From Bacillota bacterium (lineage in GTDB: Bacteria; Bacillota; Bacilli; Paenibacillales; Paenibacillaceae): a stretch of 9,580 nt of DNA. A program made the position numbers and the translations under genes. Within the stretch, counting starts at the first letter, position 1. Each line of letters begins with the position of its first letter. Positions 1 through 7,025 of this stretch are shown one piece after another. Location: contig JAEZCJ010000199.1 in NCBI GenBank assembly GCA_023433615.1, forward strand, positions 1-9,580, read 5' to 3'. The notes under the pieces were generated by a model, which saw only the letters and a list, made by a program, of their open reading frames with translations, ran no database searches and had not been told where the DNA came from.

Positions 1-820
1 ATCCGGATACCGCGATGCCTTTCACAAAGTAATTTTGACCCAGCATGAAGAGCAGGATAGGCGGTACGAGCACCATCGTGGCGGCCGCCATGAGCAGCTC
101 CCATTGCGCGGTATAATAGCCGATGAATTGCTGCAGGCCAAGCGCCAGCGTAAATTTCGACTCCTTGTTGATATAGATAAGCGGGCCCAGAAAATCATTC
201 CACACGCCAAGGAATTGAAACAGCGCAACTACGATAATGGCCGATTTGGATAACGGCAGAATAACGCGCGTAAAGATGTAGAAGTATCCGGCTCCGTCAA
301 CGAGCGCCGCTTCATCGAGCGATTTTGGAATCGTTCGCATGAACTGGCGAATCAAGAAGATGTTAAACGCCCCGCCGCCGAACCATGCCGGCAGGATCAA
401 AGGCAAATAGCTATTGGGTTCGACAATCGTTCGCCAACCGAGAAAAGTCGGAATGAGCGTGACGGCGTACGGCAGCATCAGACCTGTCATCAACAGGCCG
501 AAAATGAGGTCTCTCCCCCGCCATTGCAGTCTGGAGAAGCTGTACGCGCACAATGCGCTTGTCACGACTGCACCGGTCACATTGCCGAATACGATCACCA
601 GCGTATTGATGAAATATTTGCCGAAGGGAACCGTGTTCAGCGCGGTTTGGAAATTCTCGAAGCGAACGGGATCGGGAACCCAGATCGGCGGGACGATGAA
701 GATTTGCGAAGCGTCCATCAATGCGCTCCGCAGCATCCATATGAGCGGCATGATGAACATGCACGAGCCGAGAACGAGCGCGACGTAGAGCGGCACCTGT
801 CTATATTTTTTAGCTATCAT
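1..820 (-). CDS. Carbohydrate ABC transporter permease, MalG/AraQ type (3' end cut by window)
   Basis: This is the second inner-membrane subunit of a CUT1 sugar importer. It would pair with the permease just upstream to form the channel that receives sugar from the binding protein. The 273 visible codons show an N-terminal membrane segment (about residues 10-30), further hydrophobic segments near 70-95, 105-127, 138-158, 192-212 and 242-262, and the cytoplasmic EAA loop at about 170-194 (E170-A-A-L-V-D-G-A-G). That loop docks on the ATPase subunit. The last readable residues (FVKGIAVSG) match the usual extreme C-terminus of this family, so probably only a few codons lie beyond base 1. The ATG at 820-818 shares one base with the TAA of the upstream permease (TAATG) and has a GAGGGTGA ribosome site at 834-827, 6 bases away, so the two are translationally coupled. 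The family is certain from motifs; the substrate is unknown. Confidence 0.95.
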   Translation of the reverse strand, partial: MIAKKYRQVPLYVALVLGSCMFIMPLIWMLRSALMDASQIFIVPPIWVPDPVRFENFQTALNTVPFGKYFINTLVIVFGNVTGAVVTSALCAYSFSRLQWRGRDLIFGLLMTGLMLPYAVTLIPTFLGWRTIVEPNSYLPLILPAWFGGGAFNIFLIRQFMRTIPKSLDEAALVDGAGYFYIFTRVILPLSKSAIIVVALFQFLGVWNDFLGPLIYINKESKFTLALGLQQFIGYYTAQWELLMAAATMVLVPPILLFMLGQNYFVKGIAVSG

Positions 821-1749
821 TATTTTTCACCCTCGTAGTACACCCATGATTTGGACGAGCGGAACACGATGATCGACAGCACCAGGATAATGATGAACAG
901 CACCCAGGCGATGGCGCTTGCGGACCCCATCCGTTGGTTGGCGAACGCCTCGCGATATAAGTACACCACATAGAACAACGAAGCGTTGTTCGGTCCGCCT
1001 TCCGTCATAATGTACGCCTCGGAGAACGACTGGAAGCCGTTAATAATCCCCATGATCAGATTGAAGAAGATGGTCGGCGTCATCATGGGCAGCGTCACGG
1101 CAGTCAGCTTGCGCCATAGACCGCCGCCGTCGATATCGACCGCCTCGTAGTACTGATCAGGAATCGATTCCAATCCGGCCAGAAAAATGAGCATCGTGCC
1201 GCCGACCGTCCATACATTCATGAGCGCCATGCTCGGAATGACCGTTGCTTCGTCATAGATCCACATGCTCGTCGGCAGATGGAGGAATTTCAGTATCTGG
1301 TTAAACAACCCGATATCGGGGTTGAGCAGCCAGATGAATATCGTGGAAGTCGCCACGATCGGCACAATCGAAGGCACATAGAAGATGGCGCGAAAGACAG
1401 CCTTCCCCTTCACGTTCTTGGACAATAGAAGCGCCATTGCAAAAGCGGCCAGCAGACTGACGGGAACAGCCAGAATCACATAATAGAACGTGACGAACAA
1501 CGATTTATAGAAGAAGCTGTCCGCGCCGGTGAACAAGCGCTCGTAGTTATCCCATCCGATGATCGTGTAATCGTTCGTAATCGAATAATCGGTAAAGCTA
1601 AGGAACAGACTGACCAGAAGCGGTCCCAGCGTAAAAATGAGAAACCCCAATATGGCTGGAGCGGCCATTCCGTAACCGTAGACGGTTTCCTTCCTCGGCT
1701 TGAATCGATGGAGCATTCCTGCTGATGCAGCCTGTTGTTTCATTCCCAT
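820..1749 (-). CDS. Carbohydrate ABC transporter permease, MalF/UgpA type
   Basis: This is the first inner-membrane subunit of the CUT1 sugar importer. From the chosen start it has 309 residues, the usual length. Hydrophobic segments lie near residues 26-51, 83-108, 120-142, 174-192, 222-240 and 278-296, giving the family's six-helix plan. The EAA loop is at about 202-226 (E202-A-V-D-I-D-G-G-G, ending in TLPMMTPTI), the contact site for the ATPase. Three ATG codons lie close together in frame (1758, 1749, 1743). The one at 1749 is preferred because the weak site GGAAAGTGAT sits a few bases before it; the one at 1758 overlaps that site. An in-frame start at 1839 would add a charged, arginine-rich stretch foreign to the family and was rejected. 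The gene lies downstream of the binding-protein gene after a 135-base gap and is coupled to the next permease. The start is uncertain by a few codons. Confidence 0.94.
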   Translation of the reverse strand: MGMKQQAASAGMLHRFKPRKETVYGYGMAAPAILGFLIFTLGPLLVSLFLSFTDYSITNDYTIIGWDNYERLFTGADSFFYKSLFVTFYYVILAVPVSLLAAFAMALLLSKNVKGKAVFRAIFYVPSIVPIVATSTIFIWLLNPDIGLFNQILKFLHLPTSMWIYDEATVIPSMALMNVWTVGGTMLIFLAGLESIPDQYYEAVDIDGGGLWRKLTAVTLPMMTPTIFFNLIMGIINGFQSFSEAYIMTEGGPNNASLFYVVYLYREAFANQRMGSASAIAWVLFIIILVLSIIVFRSSKSWVYYEGEK

Positions 1750-1813
1750 CTCGATCATCACTTTCCGGTCATATTGTAACGCTAAACGTTCGTCAGGCGA
1801 TCGCCATGAACGA

Positions 1814-1873
1814 GCGGACGAACGGCGGCTCACGCGCAAAGCGATTGCATGACGGTAGAAGCCCGCCGTCCGC
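1814..1873 (-). other. Possible intercistronic hairpin between binding-protein and permease genes
   Basis: In the 135-base gap downstream of the binding-protein stop, a 7-base arm GCGGACG (plus strand 1814-1820) is exactly complementary to CGTCCGC (1867-1873). Inside it there is a further short pairing, GGCT with AGCC, around a loop of about 30 bases. No T-tract follows on the minus strand, so it does not look like a full terminator. Hairpins at this place in sugar-import operons are known to protect the binding-protein message and reduce permease expression; applying that here is inference. The stem is imperfect. Confidence 0.35.
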
Positions 1874-1884
1874 CCGTACGTTGT

Positions 1885-3285
1885 TTACTGCATGCTGCCC
1901 TCAAGCAACGGCTCAAGATTCGGCATGATTTCCTTCATGACTTCGTCGACTGTTTTCTTGCCGGTCCATGCTTGATCAAGCGCAGGTAACATAATATTGT
2001 TTATGTCGCCAAAGTTCTTCACATACACTTCGGACGTGACCTCGCTGTCTTCAACGATCGGCTTCACGAGGACATCCTGATATCCCTCGACCCTTGCCGG
2101 GTTCAGGGACGCCCAAATGTCAATTTTGTCTTGTTCCAAATAGTACGCTTTGCGATTCGGCATCCACAGCCCGTCTCTGAACAGCTCGAGGGAGCTCTGT
2201 GGATTCGTAATGTATTTCAGCAACGCCCAGGCTTCTTCAGGATGCTTCGAGGACGAGAATACGACGCCGAGCGCTCCGCTGTATACCGATTTCGTGTTAG
2301 CTAACTTAGGAAGAATGCCGATGCCGTAATTCAGGCCTTCCGATTGGGCAAAGTCGTTCGTCACCCATTGTCCGTCCAATACCATCGCATAACGCTTGGA
2401 TTGAAGCGCGACGGCAGGCGCTGGCATGCTCTTCGCGGCAGTCGGGCTCGGCATCACGTGATAGACGTTGATCAAGTCGGCAATCTTCTGCAAGACTTCG
2501 TTGAAGGCCGGCGTGTTGATGCCCGTCTCGTTACCCATTCCCGGAAAATATTGCGTTCCGTTGCGCAACAACAGCGATTCGATCGTACCCGACCACAAAT
2601 CCATCTTGAAGCCGTATTGCTTGATATTCGCGGAATCGAAATTAGGGTCAAGCGCGTTTCTTCCTTTGTTATCGAGCGTCAGCTGCTGCGCGACCTTAAT
2701 GAATTCCTCCCAAGTCCAAGCGTGCTCCGGTTTCGTCGGCGGCGCTTCGACACCGGCCTCGGCGAACGCATCTCTGTTGTAGAACAAGGCGAACGATTCC
2801 AGATTGTTCATGAGTCCGACGATACCGTCTTCCTTCCTCGCGATAACGCCTTCGATGAAATCATCCTCGGTTGCGGAAGCGTCTGACAGGAACAGCTCCT
2901 TGATGTTGGCCAATTTCCCGTCCTCATACCATTTGTAAGCTGTCGGCGGTCCGAGATAGCCGACATCCGGCGCGTCGTTCGACGCAATCATCGTCGTCAG
3001 CTTCGTCTCGTACTCGGATGGAATGATGATCGCCTCGACCTTGATTCCGGTTTCGGCCATGAACTTGTCGATGGCCTTGCTGATGACTTCCTTCTCATAC
3101 GTTGAACCCCAGTACGTGAATCGCAGCTTGATATCCTTCTTCGGTGCTGCCTGCTCGCCCGTCTCGGCACCCGATTGGTTCGCCGAATTGTTTCCGCTTT
3201 CATTGTTTGCCGAACCGCATGCGGCAACGCTTACAACGATGCTTACGAGCAGCAACATGATCGACAATGTCTTCCACCTTTTCAC
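1885..3285 (-). CDS. Extracellular solute-binding lipoprotein of a CUT1 sugar ABC transporter
   Basis: This protein captures sugar outside the membrane and delivers it to the two permeases encoded downstream. Its 466 residues begin with a lipoprotein signal: K2-R3, a hydrophobic core at about 8-20, and the lipobox V-A-A-C with Cys23 as the predicted lipid-anchor site. A low-complexity linker rich in N, S, G and E follows (about 24-48). Next is a family 1 binding-protein fold (SBP_bac_1), starting at about 52 with KLRFTYWGS and carrying the typical IASNDAPDVGYLG stretch near 100-112. The length is normal for the family. The start is GTG at 3285-3283, chosen because the strong ribosome site GGGGAGG (3299-3293) lies 7 bases upstream and no lipobox would fit a later start. 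Phosphorylated response regulator from the adjacent genes is the likely activator. The substrate cannot be deduced. Confidence 0.96.
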   Translation of the reverse strand: MKRWKTLSIMLLLVSIVVSVAACGSANNESGNNSANQSGAETGEQAAPKKDIKLRFTYWGSTYEKEVISKAIDKFMAETGIKVEAIIIPSEYETKLTTMIASNDAPDVGYLGPPTAYKWYEDGKLANIKELFLSDASATEDDFIEGVIARKEDGIVGLMNNLESFALFYNRDAFAEAGVEAPPTKPEHAWTWEEFIKVAQQLTLDNKGRNALDPNFDSANIKQYGFKMDLWSGTIESLLLRNGTQYFPGMGNETGINTPAFNEVLQKIADLINVYHVMPSPTAAKSMPAPAVALQSKRYAMVLDGQWVTNDFAQSEGLNYGIGILPKLANTKSVYSGALGVVFSSSKHPEEAWALLKYITNPQSSLELFRDGLWMPNRKAYYLEQDKIDIWASLNPARVEGYQDVLVKPIVEDSEVTSEVYVKNFGDINNIMLPALDQAWTGKKTVDEVMKEIMPNLEPLLEGSMQ

Positions 3286-3328
3286 GCAAGATCCTCCCCT
3301 TGAAGTCGCTTATTTGTGATGCAAGCCC

Positions 3329-3346
3329 ATTATGTCACAGCGACAT
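3329..3346 (-). promoter_or_regulatory. Possible -10 element and overlapping inverted repeat ahead of the binding-protein gene
   Basis: In the 101-base gap between kinase and binding-protein genes, the minus strand carries CATAAT (3334-3329), a 5/6 match to a -10 box. This would place the transcript start about 37 bases before the GTG codon. No good -35 hexamer is found at 16-18 bases. The perfect inverted repeat ATGTC-N5-GACAT (3332-3346) overlaps it. A weak -35 fits an activator-dependent promoter, as expected if the AraC-type response regulator turns on transport genes. Readthrough from the kinase gene is also possible, since no terminator is seen between the genes. Confidence 0.35.
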
Positions 3347-3386
3347 TCCCTTCCACTATTCGATTCTCGTTGGAAAGAGAGGACGT

Positions 3387-5225
3387 TCATTGGAGATCGG
3401 TCGGCGCAGCGTCGTTCACCCCAGGCAGGCAGATCATAATGACGGTGCCGCTTCCTGGATTCGATTGGATCGTGATGCCGTACCGCTCGCCATACATCAG
3501 CTTCAGCCGTTGATGCACGTTGCGCATGCCGACAGATGAACCGGTGCCGCTCATTACTTGCTCGATCCTCTCCGAGCTCATTCCCTTGCCGTTGTCCCGC
3601 ACCGAGAAATACCGATGCCCCTCTTCGATCCATCCCGATATGCGCAGCACCCGGCCTTCCTCCAGCTCTTCGAACCCATGAATGAACGCATTCTCTACGA
3701 AGGGCTGCAGGAACAGACGCGGAACTTCGCCGCGCAGCAGCTCGGGTTCGACGTAGCAGCCGTAGTCGAGACCGCCTTCGAACCGGCAGCGCATAATGTA
3801 GATGTAGCTCTCCAGCCAATCCAATTCCTCCTGCAGCGTTCCGAGCGGCTTGTTGTTCTCGACGGTATAATGCAGCATTCTCGACAGCGAGGCGACGATT
3901 CGGCTGATCTCCCGGTTGTGATGTTCAATGGCGATACAGTTGACTAGATTGAGCGTGTTGTACAGAAAATGCGGATTCAATTGCGTATTGAGAAGATTGA
4001 TCTGCGATTGCTTCTCTAACAGCTTCACCTCATAGTTCTCATGAATGAGCTGTTGAATCTTATCGTTCATTTCGTTGAATCGCCGGCTGAGCTTCTCGAA
4101 CTCTCCATATCCCCGTACGGGTACTCGGGTAGCAAAGTAACCTTGTCCCGTCTTGCGAATCGCCTTCATCAGATGATTCAGCGGCTTCGTGACCAGCATG
4201 GACATCGAGTATGCGAGGATGAGCGACAGGGCAAGCACAACCGCCCCCAGCTTCGCGACCATCATGAAGATGTTGCCGGATACCTGCGGAATCAGATCCT
4301 TGCTCCGGACAGCGGAAATCAATGTCCAACCTGTAATCTGCGAGGTATCGTAACTGACGATCATGGCATCCCCCCGGTCCTTCACCTGCACAATGCCGCT
4401 GCCCCCGTTCACCGCTTCCGTCACCCAATCGGAACGCTTCGCCAGCGCCTCCGACTGTTCGCCGCTTGCCGACACGATGCGGCCGTTCGGCGCAGCGATG
4501 AAATACATCATGCTGCCGTCTCCGTCTAGCAGCGTACGATAATACTCCTCGAAGAAATCGATCTTGAAGTTGACGAGCAGCACGGGACGTTCGATTTCCC
4601 TCGGCAGGTAGTTGATCTCCCCCGATGAATTGTCGAATACATTCAGCACCCGTCCGGATGCGAATAGATACCGATACTCGTCGATATCGTAATTAGCCAG
4701 ATCCTCTTGATTGTACATCTCGACAAAATCATAGGTCGGTTCCCACACCAGGCTGCCGTTGCCTTCTACGATATGCTGATGAAGCTCTGACTTGATATAT
4801 TGGTCATAGGGGATGAACCCATCCCCGAAGGTGTAGTAGCTGGTCATGATCGTCTGCGCGTAAATCTGCTCGTTATAGTCGAAATATTTGCCGATGACCC
4901 GCTTCAATTCGCGATCGTATCGCAGCAGATCGTTCGGGTCGTCCGGATTGATCTGTCGGAATATCCGATAGATCTCTTTGTCCTTATTCATCAGTTCGCT
5001 GTTCTCTACGATTTTCTGCAGCTTCAAGTCCAGGATCGTATTGCTCTGTTTAATGCTCTGATAAGTATCCTTGCTATATTGCGCCACGGCGTTCTCCAAG
5101 CTGTAATTGTAATAGCCGTAGCTGGACAGTGCTAACGTAAACATCAGCAACGCAAAGAATAATAGAAACAGCTTCGTTCGCAGATTGAATCGGGCGAGAC
5201 CCTTCGACAACGTGTCCCGCATCAT
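3387..5225 (-). CDS. Sensor histidine kinase, YesM type (HPK7/LytS-like His_kinase)
   Basis: This membrane kinase would sense an extracellular sugar signal and phosphorylate the response regulator encoded just upstream. The protein has 612 residues from the chosen start. A first membrane helix lies at about 19-36, followed by a 280-residue extracytoplasmic region resembling a Cache-type sensor, then a second helix at about 320-344 and a HAMP linker to about 392. The kinase core has QLNPHFLYNTLN with the phosphoacceptor His419, then the ATP-binding boxes: FVENAFIHGF (Asn512), VRDNGKGM (Asp544) and the glycine-rich GTGSSVGM (560-567). All key residues are intact. The ATG at 5225 overlaps the regulator's TGA by 4 bases (ATGA), so translation is coupled. 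A second ATG at 5222 is equally possible. The in-frame ATG at 5258 has its GGAGG only one base away and is less likely. Transport genes follow after 101 bases. Confidence 0.96.
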   Translation of the reverse strand: MMRDTLSKGLARFNLRTKLFLLFFALLMFTLALSSYGYYNYSLENAVAQYSKDTYQSIKQSNTILDLKLQKIVENSELMNKDKEIYRIFRQINPDDPNDLLRYDRELKRVIGKYFDYNEQIYAQTIMTSYYTFGDGFIPYDQYIKSELHQHIVEGNGSLVWEPTYDFVEMYNQEDLANYDIDEYRYLFASGRVLNVFDNSSGEINYLPREIERPVLLVNFKIDFFEEYYRTLLDGDGSMMYFIAAPNGRIVSASGEQSEALAKRSDWVTEAVNGGSGIVQVKDRGDAMIVSYDTSQITGWTLISAVRSKDLIPQVSGNIFMMVAKLGAVVLALSLILAYSMSMLVTKPLNHLMKAIRKTGQGYFATRVPVRGYGEFEKLSRRFNEMNDKIQQLIHENYEVKLLEKQSQINLLNTQLNPHFLYNTLNLVNCIAIEHHNREISRIVASLSRMLHYTVENNKPLGTLQEELDWLESYIYIMRCRFEGGLDYGCYVEPELLRGEVPRLFLQPFVENAFIHGFEELEEGRVLRISGWIEEGHRYFSVRDNGKGMSSERIEQVMSGTGSSVGMRNVHQRLKLMYGERYGITIQSNPGSGTVIMICLPGVNDAAPTDLQ

Positions 5226-6859
5226 TGCGCATTCCAGCCGGAGCCGAATATTCTGCATTCCTCCGGCGTAAATCCATAACGCTTCTTAAACACCTTATTG
5301 AAATATTTCACGTCCCGATACCCTACCTCGTGCGCAATTTCGTAGACCTTCTTATCCGATTCCAACAATTTTCGGTAAGCGATTTCAATTCGCAGATCAA
5401 TGATATAACCCGTGAAGTGCTTCCCGGTGTACTTCTTGAACAAGGTGCTGAAGTAGGAGGCATTGAAATAATACTTCTTCGCCAGCTCTTCCAGCGAAAA
5501 ATCTTGGTCAAAATGACGGTGAATATACTGCAAACAGCGCTCCATGACAATGTTGACTTTATTGTCCTTCTGGTCCTGCACCTGAGCAGCCATCTCTTCG
5601 AGCAAATCGATCCAAGTGCGCATCAATCGGCTGATTCCGGAACAAGCTTTCGGATGAAGGGCTTGCTTGATCTTAATCGGCCAGCGTTTCGCTTCCGCTT
5701 CCGGCAGCATATTCTGAATGCCGTGATGCAGTCGAATGAGCAGTCCGCCTATTTCGTCCAGCAGCGCTTCAGGCCGAGGATACCGGCCCTGTAGCAGCGC
5801 CTCCAGCCCCGCGTCGATCCAACGCTTCTCGAAGGGAATATAGCCGTGCACGAACTGCCGCAGTTCCTCCTCGTACGGAAAGCATCCCTCAATCGTATCC
5901 GTATAACGCTCCCGTATATCTTCGTATGCCACAACCTTGCCTGCAGGCAGGTAAAATTGACAGCGGAGTGCGGTTTCTGCCGTCTGTAACGGTTCAGGCG
6001 AAGCGAATTCGACTGCGTCCAGAACCTCTCCGGTGCCGATGGACAGCATGATGCCATCGATATCCTCGTACAGTTGACTTCCCAATGCTTGCAGTGCCTC
6101 ATCCATGAAGTTAAGTGAGCTGTCGTCTTCTTGTTCCGAGAATCGCATGATACTGATGATTTCGTTGGCTTGATCCGAGGAGAAGAACGACAATACGTGA
6201 CCGTAATGATTCAGCGTCTCCGTCAACCGAACTCGAATATCGCGGTAAAGCTTCGCTTGGTCTTCGGCCTCGACAGGCGATTCTCCAGCTCGATCTACGT
6301 ACGAGTCGACTCGCGTAATCATGACATAGCCTCTGCCCTGCATCCGGAGAATGTCTGTCGCCTCTCGAAATTCAGCTTGCGTGCATGTCCCTCTGATCCA
6401 TCTGTTCATGAGGTGATCGATGTAGAGCGGAACGAGCTGGTTGAGTTGATCGGCCATCATCCTCTTCTCATGCCGGCTGTTACGCTCCTGCTGGATGCTG
6501 GCTTCGATGGACTGGATAATATCGCGGATCTTATCGTCCTCGATCGGCTTGAGCAGATAACGATAGACGCGCATGTTAAGCGCGCGTTGGGCGTAGTCGA
6601 AATCGCTATACCCGCTGACAACGACGATCTTGGCATGTTGATTATGCTGGTAGATACCTTCAATCATGCTGAGCCCATCCAATCGAGGCATGCGAATATC
6701 GCTGAACACGATATCCGGCTTCGCTTCCTTGCACAGCTCCAACGCTGCCTCCCCGTTCTTGGCCTCCATGACCTCATACCCGTTGCGGCAATCCCGTATG
6801 ATGCGGGACAATATTTTCCGCTGCCGCGGCTCATCATCTACGACTAGTACACGAAGCAT
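5222..6859 (-). CDS. Response regulator with AraC-type DNA-binding domain, YesN type
   Basis: This is the cytoplasmic partner of the downstream histidine kinase and a predicted activator of the sugar-transport genes. Its 545 residues start with a receiver domain (about 1-120) holding the acidic pair Asp8-Asp9, phosphoacceptor Asp54 in FSDIRMPRLDG, the switch residue Ser82 and Lys104 in LLKP. A long middle region (about 130-430) has no motif that I can name, which is usual for this family. The C-terminal AraC domain carries two helix-turn-helix units: about 454-478 (FSLEELAKKYYFNASYFSTL) and about 505-534 (YEIAHEVGYRDVKYFNKVFK). The ATG at 6859 is preceded by GGAGG (6874-6870) at 10 bases. The gene is first in its unit, downstream of the hydrolase terminator, and overlaps the kinase start by 4 bases. 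The length is typical. I see no missing key residue. Confidence 0.97.
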   Translation of the reverse strand: MLRVLVVDDEPRQRKILSRIIRDCRNGYEVMEAKNGEAALELCKEAKPDIVFSDIRMPRLDGLSMIEGIYQHNQHAKIVVVSGYSDFDYAQRALNMRVYRYLLKPIEDDKIRDIIQSIEASIQQERNSRHEKRMMADQLNQLVPLYIDHLMNRWIRGTCTQAEFREATDILRMQGRGYVMITRVDSYVDRAGESPVEAEDQAKLYRDIRVRLTETLNHYGHVLSFFSSDQANEIISIMRFSEQEDDSSLNFMDEALQALGSQLYEDIDGIMLSIGTGEVLDAVEFASPEPLQTAETALRCQFYLPAGKVVAYEDIRERYTDTIEGCFPYEEELRQFVHGYIPFEKRWIDAGLEALLQGRYPRPEALLDEIGGLLIRLHHGIQNMLPEAEAKRWPIKIKQALHPKACSGISRLMRTWIDLLEEMAAQVQDQKDNKVNIVMERCLQYIHRHFDQDFSLEELAKKYYFNASYFSTLFKKYTGKHFTGYIIDLRIEIAYRKLLESDKKVYEIAHEVGYRDVKYFNKVFKKRYGFTPEECRIFGSGWNAQ

Positions 6860-6900
6860 GCGAAGCAGACCTCCATTTCTCTTGTTGCTGGCTTACTACT

Positions 6901-6929
6901 AGTATGGTAGCACGTTTGCCGCAGTGAAA
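6901..6929 (-). promoter_or_regulatory. Candidate promoter for the response regulator-kinase unit
   Basis: On the minus strand, CATACT (6906-6901) matches the -10 consensus at 4 of 6 positions. It is preceded by TTCACT at 16 bases (6928-6923), or TTTCAC at 17 bases. The transcript would start about 35 bases before the ATG at 6859. An 8-base palindrome TACTAGTA (6897-6904) overlaps the -10 box. The match is modest, but it lies in the only non-coding stretch between the hydrolase terminator and the regulator. Confidence 0.35.
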
Positions 6930-6974
6930 CTTATTGGAATAGGGGGACTGTCATTAGAAGCTTCGGCAATTGCA

Positions 6975-7005
6975 AAGACTGCCGCATATCGCATGCGGCA
7001 GTCTT
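6975..7005 (-). terminator. Hairpin terminator after the GH43 gene
   Basis: A perfect inverted repeat with 13-base arms (AAGACTGCCGCAT at 6975-6987 and its complement at 6993-7005) surrounds a 5-base loop. It begins 20 bases past the hydrolase stop codon at 7026. On the minus strand the stem is followed by only a short T-run (TCTTTGCAATT), so the U-tract is weak, but the stem is long and GC-rich. It separates the hydrolase transcript from the regulator-kinase-transporter unit. Termination may be incomplete. Confidence 0.75.
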
Positions 7006-7025
7006 CCTGGCTTGCCTGCCTATCC

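Noticed and set aside
1750..1839. An upstream in-frame start at 1839 for the first permease
   Set aside because: The added 30 residues are charged and unlike family N-termini, and no ribosome site was evident; internal ATG codons at 1758-1743 fit the usual length.
3286..3386. CcpA (cre) operator ahead of the binding-protein gene
   Set aside because: The gap was scanned by eye for the cre consensus and no acceptable match was found; the inverted repeat there has different arms and spacing.
3310..3819. Minus-strand open frame of 169 codons overlapping the kinase C-terminus
   Set aside because: It is out of frame with the intact ATP-binding domain of the kinase, and its sequence is arginine- and alanine-rich without motifs.
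6131..6847. Plus-strand open frame of 238 codons opposite the response regulator
   Set aside because: It is antisense to the receiver and middle domains of a well-supported regulator gene and shows no recognisable domain; it is a codon-bias shadow.
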